Shown: piece by piece, positions 49,929 through 59,594 of the stretch
How positions within the stretch are numbered: position 1 is the stretch's first letter
How the letters are laid out: each line of letters opens with the position of its first letter
NCBI RefSeq assembly: GCF_017472245.1
Contig: NZ_JAFUQR010000005.1
Span: forward strand, 186,001 to 250,000
Length of the DNA stretch: 64,000 bases
Direction: 5' to 3'
From: Chlamydia sp.
GTDB lineage: Bacteria > Chlamydiota > Chlamydiia > Chlamydiales > Chlamydiaceae
The notes under the pieces: model-generated
The model's database searches: none
What the model saw: the letters and a program-made list of their open reading frames with translations, nothing else
Told to the model about the DNA's origin: nothing
Position numbers and translations under genes: made by a program

Positions 49929-50342
49929 AAAACTGGCCTGAGAATACCCGATTATCTAAGATAAGGTCGAGCTTTTTTTCTAGAGAGCGAAAACCCCTTG
50001 AGCCAAGGCTCTCATGAATATTCCCCATTAAAAACTGTTCCTTTCCTCAGCGAGATTACCAGCCCTTAAAAGGGAGCTCTCACAACTAACACAGAAGCAA
50101 ACCTCAGGCTCTAACTAAATCTTTACAAAACAGTTTTAGTTAAAATGTCTTTTCTTTATGACAATTGCCTGCAGCCCCTGAAGTAAAAAAACAGAGACTC
50201 GCTCTCCTAAGAACCAATCGCCTTTCCAGGATACGCTGTATACCTAGATGTTTTCTAGTCTTAAGTTTTCTAATTCGACAAAAAAAATAGTCAAAAGGTG
50301 ATTAGCCTTTTGACTATTTTCTTTCCATTTATTCCTGAGTCT
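49929..50342. other. Intergenic region upstream of rsfS
   Basis: These 414 bases contain the terminator of the upstream coiled-coil gene (50281-50320) and otherwise no ORF or RNA gene that I can support. The promoter for rsfS-fabF should lie here. Confidence 0.5.
50281..50320 (-). terminator. Strong terminator of the coiled-coil gene
   Basis: AAAATAGTCAAAAGG (50284-50298) and CCTTTTGACTATTTT (50306-50320) form a perfect 15-bp stem with loop TGATTAG. On the minus strand the stem ends in a run of T. It lies 22 bases past the stop at 50343. Confidence 0.88.
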
Positions 50343-52040
50343 TTAAACAAACTGTTGCAGCTGCTTTTTCAGCTCAATAATAGCCAAATCTAATTCTTCA
50401 AGAGCTTTTCTGTCCTCTTCCACCATAGCACTGTACTGTAGTGCGCGGTCGAAATCTAACCCAGATCCTCCTAACAATTTCTTATCGCATTCAAACTTGG
50501 CTTTAAGCTCTTTGCGTCGCAACAACCTTTGCTCCAAAACCTGGCGCATATTTAACACTTTCTCTTTAGCATCTGGACAAGCCAGCATCTGCTCTTCTAG
50601 CCGTTCAAAAATATTTCTTTGCACGGCATTTATCTGATTATCCAACGCTACCTTTCTTGAATAAGGAAGATACGCCATCCTTCTTACAGCCTCTTTCAAC
50701 TCAAGACAACGTTCTTTTGCTCCTTCCGGAAGCTCATTTTCTTTACATTGATTACAAAAACTGTAAACCTCGTCTTCTAAGGCTTGAATTGCTTCGACTC
50801 TTGCTTGTTCTACTTTTGCCTGTTGTTCTTTTGTTTCTTGCTCAAGTAAGGCTTCTCTATCTCGAACTACCCCTAATAAAGTTTGAATACGCCCCTTCAA
50901 TAGAACGACATCGTCATGAACTAAAGAGACCCCTCGGATATGTTTAGAAATAACCTCTATCTCCTTACGGACCTTACCAATATCCTCATTATTCTGGAGA
51001 AGAGCCTCTACCTGATCCAGTCGCTCTTGAACATCTTTTACATTCTCAGCAGAAGTTGCTACTAAACGACTTTGTTCCTGACGAATCTCTTTTTCTAGAC
51101 CTTTAAGCTGATCCCAGCATTGACTAAGGCGTAAACGAGTAGAAGAAAATACTGCGGAAGAGATTGCAAGATGCTTTGCAGCTTGCTGCAACCTCTTAAT
51201 TTCTTTTCGCAGGAAAAAGACCGACTTTTTAAGAGTCTCTCTAGAAGCTTTTGAAAAATATTTTTCTACAAAATCTTCCACATCCTGAGCAAAAAGCTCG
51301 CTCACCTTTTCCGTTAACTCCTTTCTGCGAGGGAATACCTTATTTCCTAAAACCGACAACCTTTGGAAAAATTGACTTTTTAGCCTCATGCGCATACTAA
51401 TATTCATCAGCTCTTTTCTCAGGTTGATAATTTGAGAAGAGAAGCCCCCCAACCAGCGCAAATCCCCATGCGTTGAAAAATAAACATCTTTGTGCGCAGC
51501 TAAACTCTGAATTCCTAAAACTGCTAAATCTTCTTTAGAAAGATCCTCTTGCTCCGTTTTTGAGAAAAACCCGCCGATATCAGACTCTAAACAAGAAATT
51601 GCCAACTCAATCTGCCCCACCAAGAAAGCGCCTTCCTCATCTTGCAAAGATTTCAGATGCCGACCTTCTCTCGTTAACTCGGTATAACGCTCCCAGAGAC
51701 TCGCTTTTTGCGTAGGGTCTTCCAACTGCTGAAACAGAGGTAAACAGAACTTTCTTATCCCCCAGAATACCTTCAAATCACTATTTTGATCTGAATTCTT
51801 TAGCAAAGCTTTCATCTGCTCAAGAGCCAATAAAATTTTTTCTTCTACTGAGCTCCTTTCCGCAACTAATTGCTCAAAAACCTCTATTGACTCACACCCT
51901 TGGACAGCCTCCGCTGACATCTCTGAGGATGAAAGCTCTTCTTTAGCGTGATTATTATTTTCTAGTGTTTCCTGATTGCAGCAAACCACATGCTCTTGCT
52001 CTACTTCTGGTGTATTTGAGCACTGTTCTGGATTATCCAT
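50343..52040 (-). CDS. Long coiled-coil protein of unknown function (CT768 position)
   Basis: This 565-residue protein is rich in Glu, Lys, Gln and Leu with heptad-like stretches over most of its length (for example ELMNISMRMRLKSQFFQRLS and VQERLDQVEALLQNNEDIGK). There is an acidic Asn/Ser/Glu-rich N-terminus and no signal peptide or membrane segment. It resembles no enzyme family I know; a structural or scaffold role is inference only. It is divergent from mqnC, whose longest reading frame starts only 27 bases away. Confidence 0.8.
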   Translation of the reverse strand: MDNPEQCSNTPEVEQEHVVCCNQETLENNNHAKEELSSSEMSAEAVQGCESIEVFEQLVAERSSVEEKILLALEQMKALLKNSDQNSDLKVFWGIRKFCLPLFQQLEDPTQKASLWERYTELTREGRHLKSLQDEEGAFLVGQIELAISCLESDIGGFFSKTEQEDLSKEDLAVLGIQSLAAHKDVYFSTHGDLRWLGGFSSQIINLRKELMNISMRMRLKSQFFQRLSVLGNKVFPRRKELTEKVSELFAQDVEDFVEKYFSKASRETLKKSVFFLRKEIKRLQQAAKHLAISSAVFSSTRLRLSQCWDQLKGLEKEIRQEQSRLVATSAENVKDVQERLDQVEALLQNNEDIGKVRKEIEVISKHIRGVSLVHDDVVLLKGRIQTLLGVVRDREALLEQETKEQQAKVEQARVEAIQALEDEVYSFCNQCKENELPEGAKERCLELKEAVRRMAYLPYSRKVALDNQINAVQRNIFERLEEQMLACPDAKEKVLNMRQVLEQRLLRRKELKAKFECDKKLLGGSGLDFDRALQYSAMVEEDRKALEELDLAIIELKKQLQQFV

Positions 52041-52067
52041 ATGATAAACTATTGGTTAGTGTGAGTC

Positions 52068-53180
52068 TTGACAAAAAAAACAATTGGTAGTCAAAGTTTG
52101 CTCTGGCAATGCATTATCGTCAACGGTTTTATGGGATCTTCAGCAAGAATTTCTTTCCAAGAAGGGCTTCACCTTTTTCTCTTTTCCCCCTTGGAAGAGC
52201 TTCGTATCCGCGCAGATTCTCTGCGTAAAGATCGCCATCCCCAAAATGTCGTTACTTATGTTTTAGATGCCAATCCTAACTATACAAACATTTGTAAAAT
52301 AGATTGCTCTTTTTGTGCTTTCTACAGAAAGCCGTATGCCCCTGACGCCTACTTGCTCTCTTTTGATAAATTTCGTCAACTAATGCAACGCTATGTTCAA
52401 GCCGGCATCAAAACCGTTTTACTGCAAGGGGGAGTACATCCAGAAATCGATATAAATTACTTAGAAACTCTTGTATCGATAACCAAACAAGAATTTCCCT
52501 CTTTACACCCGCATTTTTTTTCTGCAGTAGAAATCTCTCATGCCGCTCAAATATCAGGAATTTCTACAGAGCGTGCTCTAGAACGTCTTTGGGAAGCAGG
52601 ACAACGCACAATCCCTGGAGGAGGAGCAGAAATCTTATCCGAACGCATCCGTAAACTCATATCTCCTAAAAAGATGGAACCTAATGGCTGGATACAATTC
52701 CATAAACTTGCGCATCGTCTAGGGTTTCGCTCGACTGCAACCATGATGTTTGGACATGTGGAGAGTGCGGAGGATATTCTTCTGCATTTGCAAACTCTCC
52801 GAGATGCTCAAGACGAAAACCCTGGATTTTTTAGCTTCATCCCTTGGAGTTATAAGCCTAACCACACAGCTTTGGGAAGACGAGTTCCTCACCAAGCATC
52901 TCCCGAGCTCTATTATCGTATTCTCGCTATTGCAAGAATCTTTTTAGATAATTTCGATCACATCGCAGCATCTTGGTTCGGCGAGGGGAAAGAAGCAGGA
53001 TTACGGGGGCTGTTCTATGGAGCCAATGATTTTGGGGGAACTATTCTCGATGAAAGCGTTCACAAATGCACAGGGTGGGATTTACAGAGTTCAGAGCAAG
53101 AAATCCGTACAATGCTCCTTGACGCAGGCTTTACTCCTATAGAACGTGATACGTTCTATCGTCCACTTTCTTTTGTTTAA
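52068..53180 (+). CDS. mqnC: Radical SAM dehypoxanthine futalosine cyclase (menaquinone pathway)
   Basis: The longest form is 370 residues from TTG at 52068. An ATG at 52131 (MGSSARISFQEGLHLF) gives 349 residues and matches better where relatives begin. The radical SAM motif C-x3-C-x2-C is in CKIDCSFCAFYRKP. TVLLQGGVHPEIDINYLE and FWSYKP-like elements (FIPWSYKPNHTALG) are family features. It carries out cyclisation in the futalosine route to menaquinone. No other futalosine genes are in the window. Confidence 0.88.
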   Translation: MTKKTIGSQSLLWQCIIVNGFMGSSARISFQEGLHLFLFSPLEELRIRADSLRKDRHPQNVVTYVLDANPNYTNICKIDCSFCAFYRKPYAPDAYLLSFDKFRQLMQRYVQAGIKTVLLQGGVHPEIDINYLETLVSITKQEFPSLHPHFFSAVEISHAAQISGISTERALERLWEAGQRTIPGGGAEILSERIRKLISPKKMEPNGWIQFHKLAHRLGFRSTATMMFGHVESAEDILLHLQTLRDAQDENPGFFSFIPWSYKPNHTALGRRVPHQASPELYYRILAIARIFLDNFDHIAASWFGEGKEAGLRGLFYGANDFGGTILDESVHKCTGWDLQSSEQEIRTMLLDAGFTPIERDTFYRPLSFV

Positions 53181-53187
53181 TCAAAAA

Positions 53188-54207
53188 CTAGCCACATAGA
53201 AAGTAGTCTTGCGCTATCTTTTTGGCCATATCATCGAGAGTCATCCCCATGGGATGGAGCTCTTTGAACAGAGAATAACGCTTAAACCACGTGCGCTGTT
53301 TTTTCGTATAACGCCAAGTGTTAGCAATGAATTTTTTCCTAACAATTTCGAACAACTCTATAGGACTCCCTTGATCTAAAAATTCTATCCATTCTCTATA
53401 TCCAATTGCCCGAGATGCCGATGTATTTTCTCTAATCCCCCAAGCTAAAAGAGTTTTGATCTCATCCAAAAGGCCTTCTTTTAACATTTGGTCGCATCTC
53501 TCCTCAAGATTATGGCGTAATAGCTCTGGATCTGGGGATAAAAACCAACCTCGACAATGATATTCTTCTGATTTATTGACTGTGGATTGCCAAAAATAGC
53601 TAGACACCTTATTCCCTGTCTTCCGAATTATCTCTAAAGCACGAATGATTTTATTCTTATCGTGTTTGGTGATAGTTGCTGCATAAGTTGGATCCAATTT
53701 CTCTAATTCTTGATACAGAGCACCTATCCCTAATTCTTGAGCCTCTAATGTAAGTTGCTCTCGTAAGATAAAATCCGGAGAAGGACCAGAAGGAGGGCCA
53801 GCTAGAAAAGTATGAAAATAAAATCCTGTCCCTCCCACAAGAATCGGAACTTTATTTCGCGATAAAATATCTTGACAAGCCTGTATAGCATGATAATAGA
53901 AATCAACAGCATTAAAAGACTCTTGCACATGACAAACGTCGATCAAGTGATGAGGGACAGCTTTACGAATGGCTAAAGAAACCTTTGCTGTTCCTATATC
54001 CATTCCCTGGTATACCTGCATGGAATCTACTGAAACTATTTCTCCATCAACAAGAGGGGCTAACTTGAGAGAGACCGCAGTCTTTCCAGAGCCTGTTGGT
54101 CCTGCTAACAAGATTACTGTTCGTTTAAACATTTTTGAAAAAGATTTTTGAGGATCTGAACACACTGCGATGCTAGCAACAGATCCTGAAGAAATTGGTG
54201 AGGGCAT
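53188..54207 (-). CDS. miaA: tRNA dimethylallyltransferase
   Basis: This 339-residue protein has the P-loop AGPTGSGKTAV, then VDSMQVYQGMDIGTAK and VGGTGFYF, all MiaA motifs. It transfers a dimethylallyl group to A37 of tRNAs reading UNN codons. About 25 residues precede the family core (Ser-rich MPSPISSGSVASIAV); a start at the ATG before FKRTVILLAGP (residue 27) is an alternative. It is 3 bases after rsbV, so they are probably co-transcribed. Confidence 0.95.
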   Translation of the reverse strand: MPSPISSGSVASIAVCSDPQKSFSKMFKRTVILLAGPTGSGKTAVSLKLAPLVDGEIVSVDSMQVYQGMDIGTAKVSLAIRKAVPHHLIDVCHVQESFNAVDFYYHAIQACQDILSRNKVPILVGGTGFYFHTFLAGPPSGPSPDFILREQLTLEAQELGIGALYQELEKLDPTYAATITKHDKNKIIRALEIIRKTGNKVSSYFWQSTVNKSEEYHCRGWFLSPDPELLRHNLEERCDQMLKEGLLDEIKTLLAWGIRENTSASRAIGYREWIEFLDQGSPIELFEIVRKKFIANTWRYTKKQRTWFKRYSLFKELHPMGMTLDDMAKKIAQDYFLCG

Positions 54208-54210
54208 ATT

Positions 54211-54543
54211 TTAAAAATCACTAAAAGATTCTTGTTCTGTTTTACGCATGGTGATTACTTTATCTAATCCTGCGATACGCATGATATCAGCAACCTCATC
54301 TCTAAGACAACAGATACAGAGCTTCCCCTTATGATTTTGTGTTAATTTTGCTAATGAAAGAAGTAATCGCAGGCCAGCACTACTCATATAAAAAACTTTT
54401 TCCATATTTAAGAGAACGTTCACCCGACCTTTCTCAATAGATTTTGTCAAAAAATCTTCTAAAGTAGGAACAGTTACAGCATCCAAATCTCCTTTCAAAG
54501 TCACAATAAAAATATTTTTATATTCTCTTGCTATCCATTCCAT
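54211..54543 (-). CDS. rsbV: Anti-sigma factor antagonist, STAS domain (RsbV type)
   Basis: This 110-residue STAS protein has the phospho-serine loop FYMSSAGLRLLLS (S54/S55, where SpoIIAA has DSSG). It is one of two RsbV homologues I recall in chlamydiae (CT424 and CT765). RsbV proteins bind RsbW kinase in a partner-switching circuit. The usual Asp before the serine is Met here. It is followed directly by miaA. Confidence 0.88.
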   Translation of the reverse strand: MEWIAREYKNIFIVTLKGDLDAVTVPTLEDFLTKSIEKGRVNVLLNMEKVFYMSSAGLRLLLSLAKLTQNHKGKLCICCLRDEVADIMRIAGLDKVITMRKTEQESFSDF

Positions 54544-54695
54544 AGTTGTTCTCTCTAATTCAGCTTTTTATTTAATGTGATGAAATCCTTGACGAGAGGT
54601 ATCTTTTCTTTTTATTTTCAAATAAGGTTTTTTAGTTTTTTTTCTTTTAAAAAAGAAGTACTCCAGCTTCTTCTTGTTTGATTTTGGAGGTTGTC

Positions 54696-55502
54696 TTGGC
54701 TCCTCGCGCTCCTTCTTTTCTTGTACATATATTGCGTTTTCTTTTTGCTAAAGGCCCTGTTTATTCGCTCCCTTACTCTTTTTTTTGCGTTTTTATTAGC
54801 ATTCTTATCTTTCTTCCTATAGGCCTTTGGTTCACTCTTCCTAATTTTCTAAACTTTAAACATTCTTTAACTCCTATTAAAACGCTGTTCCTTACTTGCA
54901 CTGAACCCCCTTGCCTTCCAGAACCTTTTTTCTCAGATTTATTACACCTTTCTGCAGATTCCCCTCTCTTTTTACAAACTTTTTCTACCAAATCTGCAGA
55001 ACACTCTTTACATGCATTGGGGGTATTTTCGTTTCTTACTATTGAGAAGGTTCCTGATCACAAAGGGCTTGCTATTTCTTATGCTTTGCATAAGCCCTTA
55101 GCTTTTTTAGGAAATAGAACAAACACATTTATTGGTTTTGAAGGGCAGATCTTTCCCGCTCTCCCTTTCTTTCATTCATTGAATCTCCCTAAAGTCTTCT
55201 TTTCTCAAGAAGCTCTTATGCTCCCTCGCCTTCCCCATCCACTGTTATCTATTGTAAAAACTTTAATAAGCACCCTAGAGATAGACCCTCCTCAAACTAT
55301 CGATCTATCACAACTAGACCATTATCCTGGTGAGTTTATAGTTTCATTGTCTTCCGGTACCCTTTTGCGTTTTCGCAAAGACTCTTTTCTTTCCGGGATC
55401 AAACATTATCAACAAGGCATTACCCACGGCGTTTTTTCTCCTCAACATTCCGTCATTTGTGACCTTCGCTGTAAGGACTATCTTTTGCTTAAATGTAAGT
55501 AA
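54696..55502 (+). CDS. ftsQ: FtsQ-like divisome membrane protein (CT764 position)
   Basis: From TTG at 54696 the protein is 268 residues. GGAGG at 54686-54690, 5 bases upstream, decides this start over the in-frame TTG at 54678. It has a short cytoplasmic end, one membrane segment (about 30-49, FFCVFISILIFLPIGLWF), then an extracytoplasmic domain. The segment AISYALHKPLAFLGNR...FEGQIFPALPFF resembles the FtsQ beta-domain pattern (basic/Pro, then D/E-G-x-x-F). I recall CT764 proposed as chlamydial FtsQ. It is highly diverged and lies outside the mur cluster. Confidence 0.65.
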   Translation: MAPRAPSFLVHILRFLFAKGPVYSLPYSFFCVFISILIFLPIGLWFTLPNFLNFKHSLTPIKTLFLTCTEPPCLPEPFFSDLLHLSADSPLFLQTFSTKSAEHSLHALGVFSFLTIEKVPDHKGLAISYALHKPLAFLGNRTNTFIGFEGQIFPALPFFHSLNLPKVFFSQEALMLPRLPHPLLSIVKTLISTLEIDPPQTIDLSQLDHYPGEFIVSLSSGTLLRFRKDSFLSGIKHYQQGITHGVFSPQHSVICDLRCKDYLLLKCK

Positions 55503-55563
55503 AGAAATTTTTCTACTATAATCCCGAAGGAAAATAGCCCATAGGGGCCTGTAAGCGAAAATA

Positions 55564-55591
55564 TTGACGCTTTTTTAGAATTTCATATATC
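55564..55591 (+). promoter_or_regulatory. Candidate promoter for the KH-domain gene
   Basis: TTGACG at 55564-55569 is followed after 16 bases by TATATC at 55586-55591, about 65 bases before the ATG. Match to consensus is fair for both hexamers. Confidence 0.35.
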
Positions 55592-55656
55592 CTTCGCATG
55601 ATCTTGGGCAAGAGCCTCTTATCAAGATTTTTATTTCTCAATTTGATTTAGATTTT

Positions 55657-56067
55657 ATGGAAGATTTTGCAGCGTATATCGTTAAAAATTTAGTCACTGA
55701 TCCTAATTCTGTCGAGATTCGATCATCCGAAGATAGCGCCAGCGCAACCATTAAGCTGGAAATCCGTGTAGCCTCCGAGGACATTGGAAAAATCATCGGT
55801 AGAAAAGGACAAACCATACAAGCATTAAGAACTATTCTGAAACGCATCGGTGCCAGATTACAGAAGAAAGTTCTTATTGAGCTTACTCAACCAGAAAGCA
55901 ATACTCTTATGAATGACGAAGAGTTATCGTTAGATTACATGACGGTATCTTCCGTCGAAGATTTCGAGGAAGATTCTACTTTCATTGAAGATGAAGAGCC
56001 TACAGCCACCGTACGCACTCTGGCTGGCGCATGCCACAGCTGCAGCTGCTCTCATCATCATGATTAG
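55657..56067 (+). CDS. KH-domain RNA-binding protein (KhpA/YlqC type) with Cys/His tail
   Basis: The first 80 residues of this 136-residue protein are a KhpA-like KH domain: MEDFAAYIVKNLVTDPNSVE, then the GxxG loop GRKG at 48-51 and QTIQALRTIL. Following is an acidic linker (about 85-118). The last 13 residues are GACHSCSCSHHHD, with three Cys and four His, a plausible metal-binding tail that is absent from ordinary KhpA. The gene corresponds by order to CT763. It is transcribed convergently to murC-ddl. Confidence 0.85.
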   Translation: MEDFAAYIVKNLVTDPNSVEIRSSEDSASATIKLEIRVASEDIGKIIGRKGQTIQALRTILKRIGARLQKKVLIELTQPESNTLMNDEELSLDYMTVSSVEDFEEDSTFIEDEEPTATVRTLAGACHSCSCSHHHD

Positions 56068-56116
56068 TCCGGTTGACCTCGAAAGGGACTTTCTGTGATC
56101 TCTCCCCTTTTGAGGG

Positions 56117-58525
56117 TCACCTCACAGCGAACGCTTGATCTACAAAAGAAGTCGATATCAAGCGTTGGCGTTGATCAAATCGCTGTAGCCCATCTATGAT
56201 CAGTTGGTGGGCAATCTGCTCATGACTCCATCCCTTACGAATAAACGCTGTAAGAAAAGGGCTTGCTCCTGTCATTCCAGGAATAGGATTCATCTCTGAC
56301 AACCAAAAACTTCCTTCATCATCAACAAAGAAATCAATACGGCAGAACCCTTTTCCCCCTAATAAACGATAAACTTTTTCTGCTGCCTCGAGTAACTGCT
56401 TTTGTGTATTTTCAGGAAGATCAACATCAAATACAATCTGAGCGCTAGGTCTACCACCTAGTCCATATTTTTCTTGGTAATCAATAAACCCTCCGCTTCC
56501 ACGTCGCTCATGCATTCCTGCAACGAAAAAAACTCCTGCCCCATCTCCTAAAAAAGAAACTTCTATTTCCCTACATCCTAGCCGATTCTCTTCGATAAAA
56601 ACGTCTTCGTTTCGTGCAAAAGCCTCATTAATAGCGTCCCGCAGCTCAAAAATATCATGAACTTCAAAGATTCCAATACTAGATCCTAAATGGACAGCTT
56701 TAACAAACATTGGGAAAGAAAAGGCATCTGTTATCCGAGTCAAGCACTTCTCTTGTTCTTGCTTCCACCCCATTAATGTGAGCGGTAAATACGGAACGAC
56801 AGGAACTCCTAAGTCACTCATAAAACGCTTAGTAAGCACTTTGTTCATTGCTAAAGCAGAAAAAGCTACAGAAGGGCCTGTATATGGCTTCCCTATTGTC
56901 TCTAAAAAACCTTGCATAGCCCCATCCTCACCATAAGGGCCATGTAATATCGGTAGAATCACATCAATCTTTTCTAATTTCTCTGCTATTTCAGAAGAAA
57001 AGACTGATTTCCCGTCCCCTTCTGAAGATGCAAAGGAAGAAATACTATGCCACAACCCATCTCTAGCAACTAAAAAATAACTAACATCATAAAAAGTAGA
57101 AGGAAGACATTTTGCCAAATTTTGAGCAGATAGAATGGAAATCTCGTGTTCACAAGATTTCCCTCCACAAATAATCCCTAAAGAAAGCTTTTTCGGTTCA
57201 AAATCCCGTAAACTTTCCCCTAAAGCTACAATATCACCGGCTCCTAAAGCTACACAAACATCATGCACACGAATGCGCTTCTCTAAAAAACACTTCAGAC
57301 TTTTGTAGGGAACATAATGACATCTGACTAGAGACTCTCGACTAATGGCCTGAGCAAGTTCTTGATAAGAGACCTCTTCTCTCTCTTCTCCTGCGCTGTA
57401 TACCTCTGTCAATACCACTTCATCAGCACTTTTAAAAGCTGACGGGAAACTTTCAATACATTCTTTCAACCGGGAAAAACGATGCGGCTGACAAATAGCC
57501 ATAATACGACGCTGCCCTACAGCACTACGCACAGCACGCAATGTACATGTGATTTCCGAAGGATGATGCGCATAATCCTCCAAGAATAGAAATCTTTCGG
57601 AGAAGTTCTTTCTCTGTAATCGCCGTTGTACTCCCCAAAATCCTTGCAAAGCATTTCTAATAGAACATTCGTCTATTCCTAATGACAAAGCAATCCCCAT
57701 AGCAGCGGCAGCATTCATGACATTATGCTCACCAATCAGCTGCAGTTCTATATCCGAATACTCTACTTCACGATACCTCGCAGTAAAATACACTCTCCAT
57801 CCCTCTTGACGATAAGACAGTATGCGTAAATCACAAGAAGCAGAAAATCCAAATGTATTTCCTTTCAAACACGAACACAGTCGTGGACAATCCCCATTGT
57901 ACCAACAGATTCGAGCGGTTTTACAAGAAAACTCCTTCAAAGAAGCCAATAATCGCTCCCGATCTCCTCCAAAGTTAGATAGATGCTCATCATCTACATT
58001 GGTAATTACAGAAAATTCTGGAAGATAATTCCGAATAGACCCATCGCTCTCATCAGCCTCAGCAACAAAATATTCGGAGCCTGCACCGCCATTTATCCCT
58101 TCTTTATTTAAACCGCCTATCGCAAAAGAAGGAGTCTTTCCAGCTTCTTGTAAGATTGCCGTAATCAAGGAAGAAACGGTGGTCTTTCCATGGCTTCCTG
58201 TAACAAAAATGGAATTTTGATCTCGAGCAAGTTCCGACAACAACTCTGCTCTATGAATAAGACGACATCCTCTACTTTGCGCAGATAGGAATTCAGGATT
58301 TGTTTTAGCAATCCCAGAACTGTATATAACTTCTGCTCCTTCAGGAACATTCTCTTGCTGGTGCCCTAAACAAAACTTCGCCCCCTTCTTTTTTAACTTT
58401 TCTATCACTTTGCTTTCAAAGAGATCACTCCCAGAGACTCTATATCCTCGATCGAGAAGAATATGTGCCAAAGCACTCATTCCTATCCCACCAATGCCAA
58501 TAAAGTGGTAAACCAAGCTTTTCAT
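56117..58525 (-). CDS. murC/ddl: UDP-N-acetylmuramate-alanine ligase fused to D-Ala-D-Ala ligase (MurC-Ddl)
   Basis: From ATG at 58525 the protein is 802 residues ([20 protein letters not shown]), the length I recall for the chlamydial fusion. The frame is open 31 codons further up. Residues 1 to about 450 are MurC (ATP loop [14 protein letters not shown]). From about 450 ([15 protein letters not shown]) it is Ddl, with [15 protein letters not shown], and [16 protein letters not shown] in the ATP-grasp. MurC adds L-Ala to UDP-MurNAc and Ddl makes the D-Ala-D-Ala that MurF adds. It follows murG by 7 bases. Confidence 0.96.
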   Translation of the reverse strand: MKSLVYHFIGIGGIGMSALAHILLDRGYRVSGSDLFESKVIEKLKKKGAKFCLGHQQENVPEGAEVIYSSGIAKTNPEFLSAQSRGCRLIHRAELLSELARDQNSIFVTGSHGKTTVSSLITAILQEAGKTPSFAIGGLNKEGINGGAGSEYFVAEADESDGSIRNYLPEFSVITNVDDEHLSNFGGDRERLLASLKEFSCKTARICWYNGDCPRLCSCLKGNTFGFSASCDLRILSYRQEGWRVYFTARYREVEYSDIELQLIGEHNVMNAAAAMGIALSLGIDECSIRNALQGFWGVQRRLQRKNFSERFLFLEDYAHHPSEITCTLRAVRSAVGQRRIMAICQPHRFSRLKECIESFPSAFKSADEVVLTEVYSAGEEREEVSYQELAQAISRESLVRCHYVPYKSLKCFLEKRIRVHDVCVALGAGDIVALGESLRDFEPKKLSLGIICGGKSCEHEISILSAQNLAKCLPSTFYDVSYFLVARDGLWHSISSFASSEGDGKSVFSSEIAEKLEKIDVILPILHGPYGEDGAMQGFLETIGKPYTGPSVAFSALAMNKVLTKRFMSDLGVPVVPYLPLTLMGWKQEQEKCLTRITDAFSFPMFVKAVHLGSSIGIFEVHDIFELRDAINEAFARNEDVFIEENRLGCREIEVSFLGDGAGVFFVAGMHERRGSGGFIDYQEKYGLGGRPSAQIVFDVDLPENTQKQLLEAAEKVYRLLGGKGFCRIDFFVDDEGSFWLSEMNPIPGMTGASPFLTAFIRKGWSHEQIAHQLIIDGLQRFDQRQRLISTSFVDQAFAVR

Positions 58526-58532
58526 CGTTAGC

Positions 58533-59594
58533 CTATAGAGATTCACAAATAAACTGATATAGTGATTTGAAAGATTTTTTCTGCTGAGCAAGCAATAAAG
58601 CCTTGCGCCTATTTTCACTAGTTGCAGGATCTAAAGCAAGCAAAACCTGCTTACTCAAACTTTCTTCCGTTAAATACTTTTGCAAAATCATTACCCCCCC
58701 ACCAAGGGTTTGCGTGAAAAATTTTGCATTAGCTTCTTGATGTCCATAAGCCCCAGGATAAGGGATAAGGATAGCAGGTACTTGAACCCATAACAACTCA
58801 TTAAGAATCGTCGCACCAGATCGCCCAATCATTAGATCGCTTGCCTGCAAAACGCCTAGTATATTGTTATCGAAGGAAGTAACCGTATGCTCAATCCCAG
58901 CTTCCTTATAAACACGTGCCACCGCCTGAAAATCTCCTTTAGGGCCTATAATGTGGTAGACATGTAATTTTGAATAATTTGCTCGAATACGAGCCAATGC
59001 TTTAGGCACAATTTCATTCAAAATTTGCGATCCTTGAGATCCCCCAATTACACAAATAACAGGAGAAGCGTCAGGGAATACCAATTTTTCAGCTACCTCC
59101 CTTACAGGAAGAAAAACCTCTTCTGCTCGACAGCGAAAATGTTCACCAGCTGCTGCAAATGACATTCCCACTCCTTTAGCAAAACGAGCAAATAGCTTAT
59201 TCACTTTTCCAGGTACAATATTCTGTTCATGAAGAAATAAAGGGATTCTCTTCCTAATAGAGGCAAGCATAGCAGGGAGAGAATGATAGCTTCCAAAACC
59301 TATCGCTACATCTGGAGAAAAATCCTTGATCTGTTGAAGAGCTGCAACATAGCCTTGATACAATTGTCGTGCTCCAGAAAACATACGATTAATACGCAAA
59401 GAAAAGGGAGATCCTGCCGGGATATCACAATATCTTACATCTGAATCCTTCCCTAAAAAAGAGGCTAGTCCCTTCCCTAAAAGCAATACTTCTATACTCT
59501 CTTTAATAAATGTCTCTCTTGCTGCTAAAGCGGGAATGATGTGTCCTCCTGTTCCCCCCACAGCCAATACGATTTTGTTGATTTTCCTCATCAC
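58533..59594 (-). CDS. murG: UDP-GlcNAc:lipid I N-acetylglucosaminyltransferase
   Basis: This 353-residue GT-B enzyme has [12 protein letters not shown] at the N-terminus, [12 protein letters not shown] in the middle and the donor-binding [27 protein letters not shown]. It makes lipid II from lipid I on the inner membrane face. Its start is inside ftsW: the two overlap by 92 bases in different frames. Adjacent ATGs at 59594 and 59591 are equally possible. Confidence 0.97.
   Translation of the reverse strand: MMRKINKIVLAVGGTGGHIIPALAARETFIKESIEVLLLGKGLASFLGKDSDVRYCDIPAGSPFSLRINRMFSGARQLYQGYVAALQQIKDFSPDVAIGFGSYHSLPAMLASIRKRIPLFLHEQNIVPGKVNKLFARFAKGVGMSFAAAGEHFRCRAEEVFLPVREVAEKLVFPDASPVICVIGGSQGSQILNEIVPKALARIRANYSKLHVYHIIGPKGDFQAVARVYKEAGIEHTVTSFDNNILGVLQASDLMIGRSGATILNELLWVQVPAILIPYPGAYGHQEANAKFFTQTLGGGVMILQKYLTEESLSKQVLLALDPATSENRRKALLLAQQKKSFKSLYQFICESL

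Noticed and set aside
50657-50947. Leu-rich 96-codon frame antisense to the coiled-coil gene
   Set aside because: Leu runs arise from the Glu/Lys/Gln codons of the coiled coil read on the other strand.
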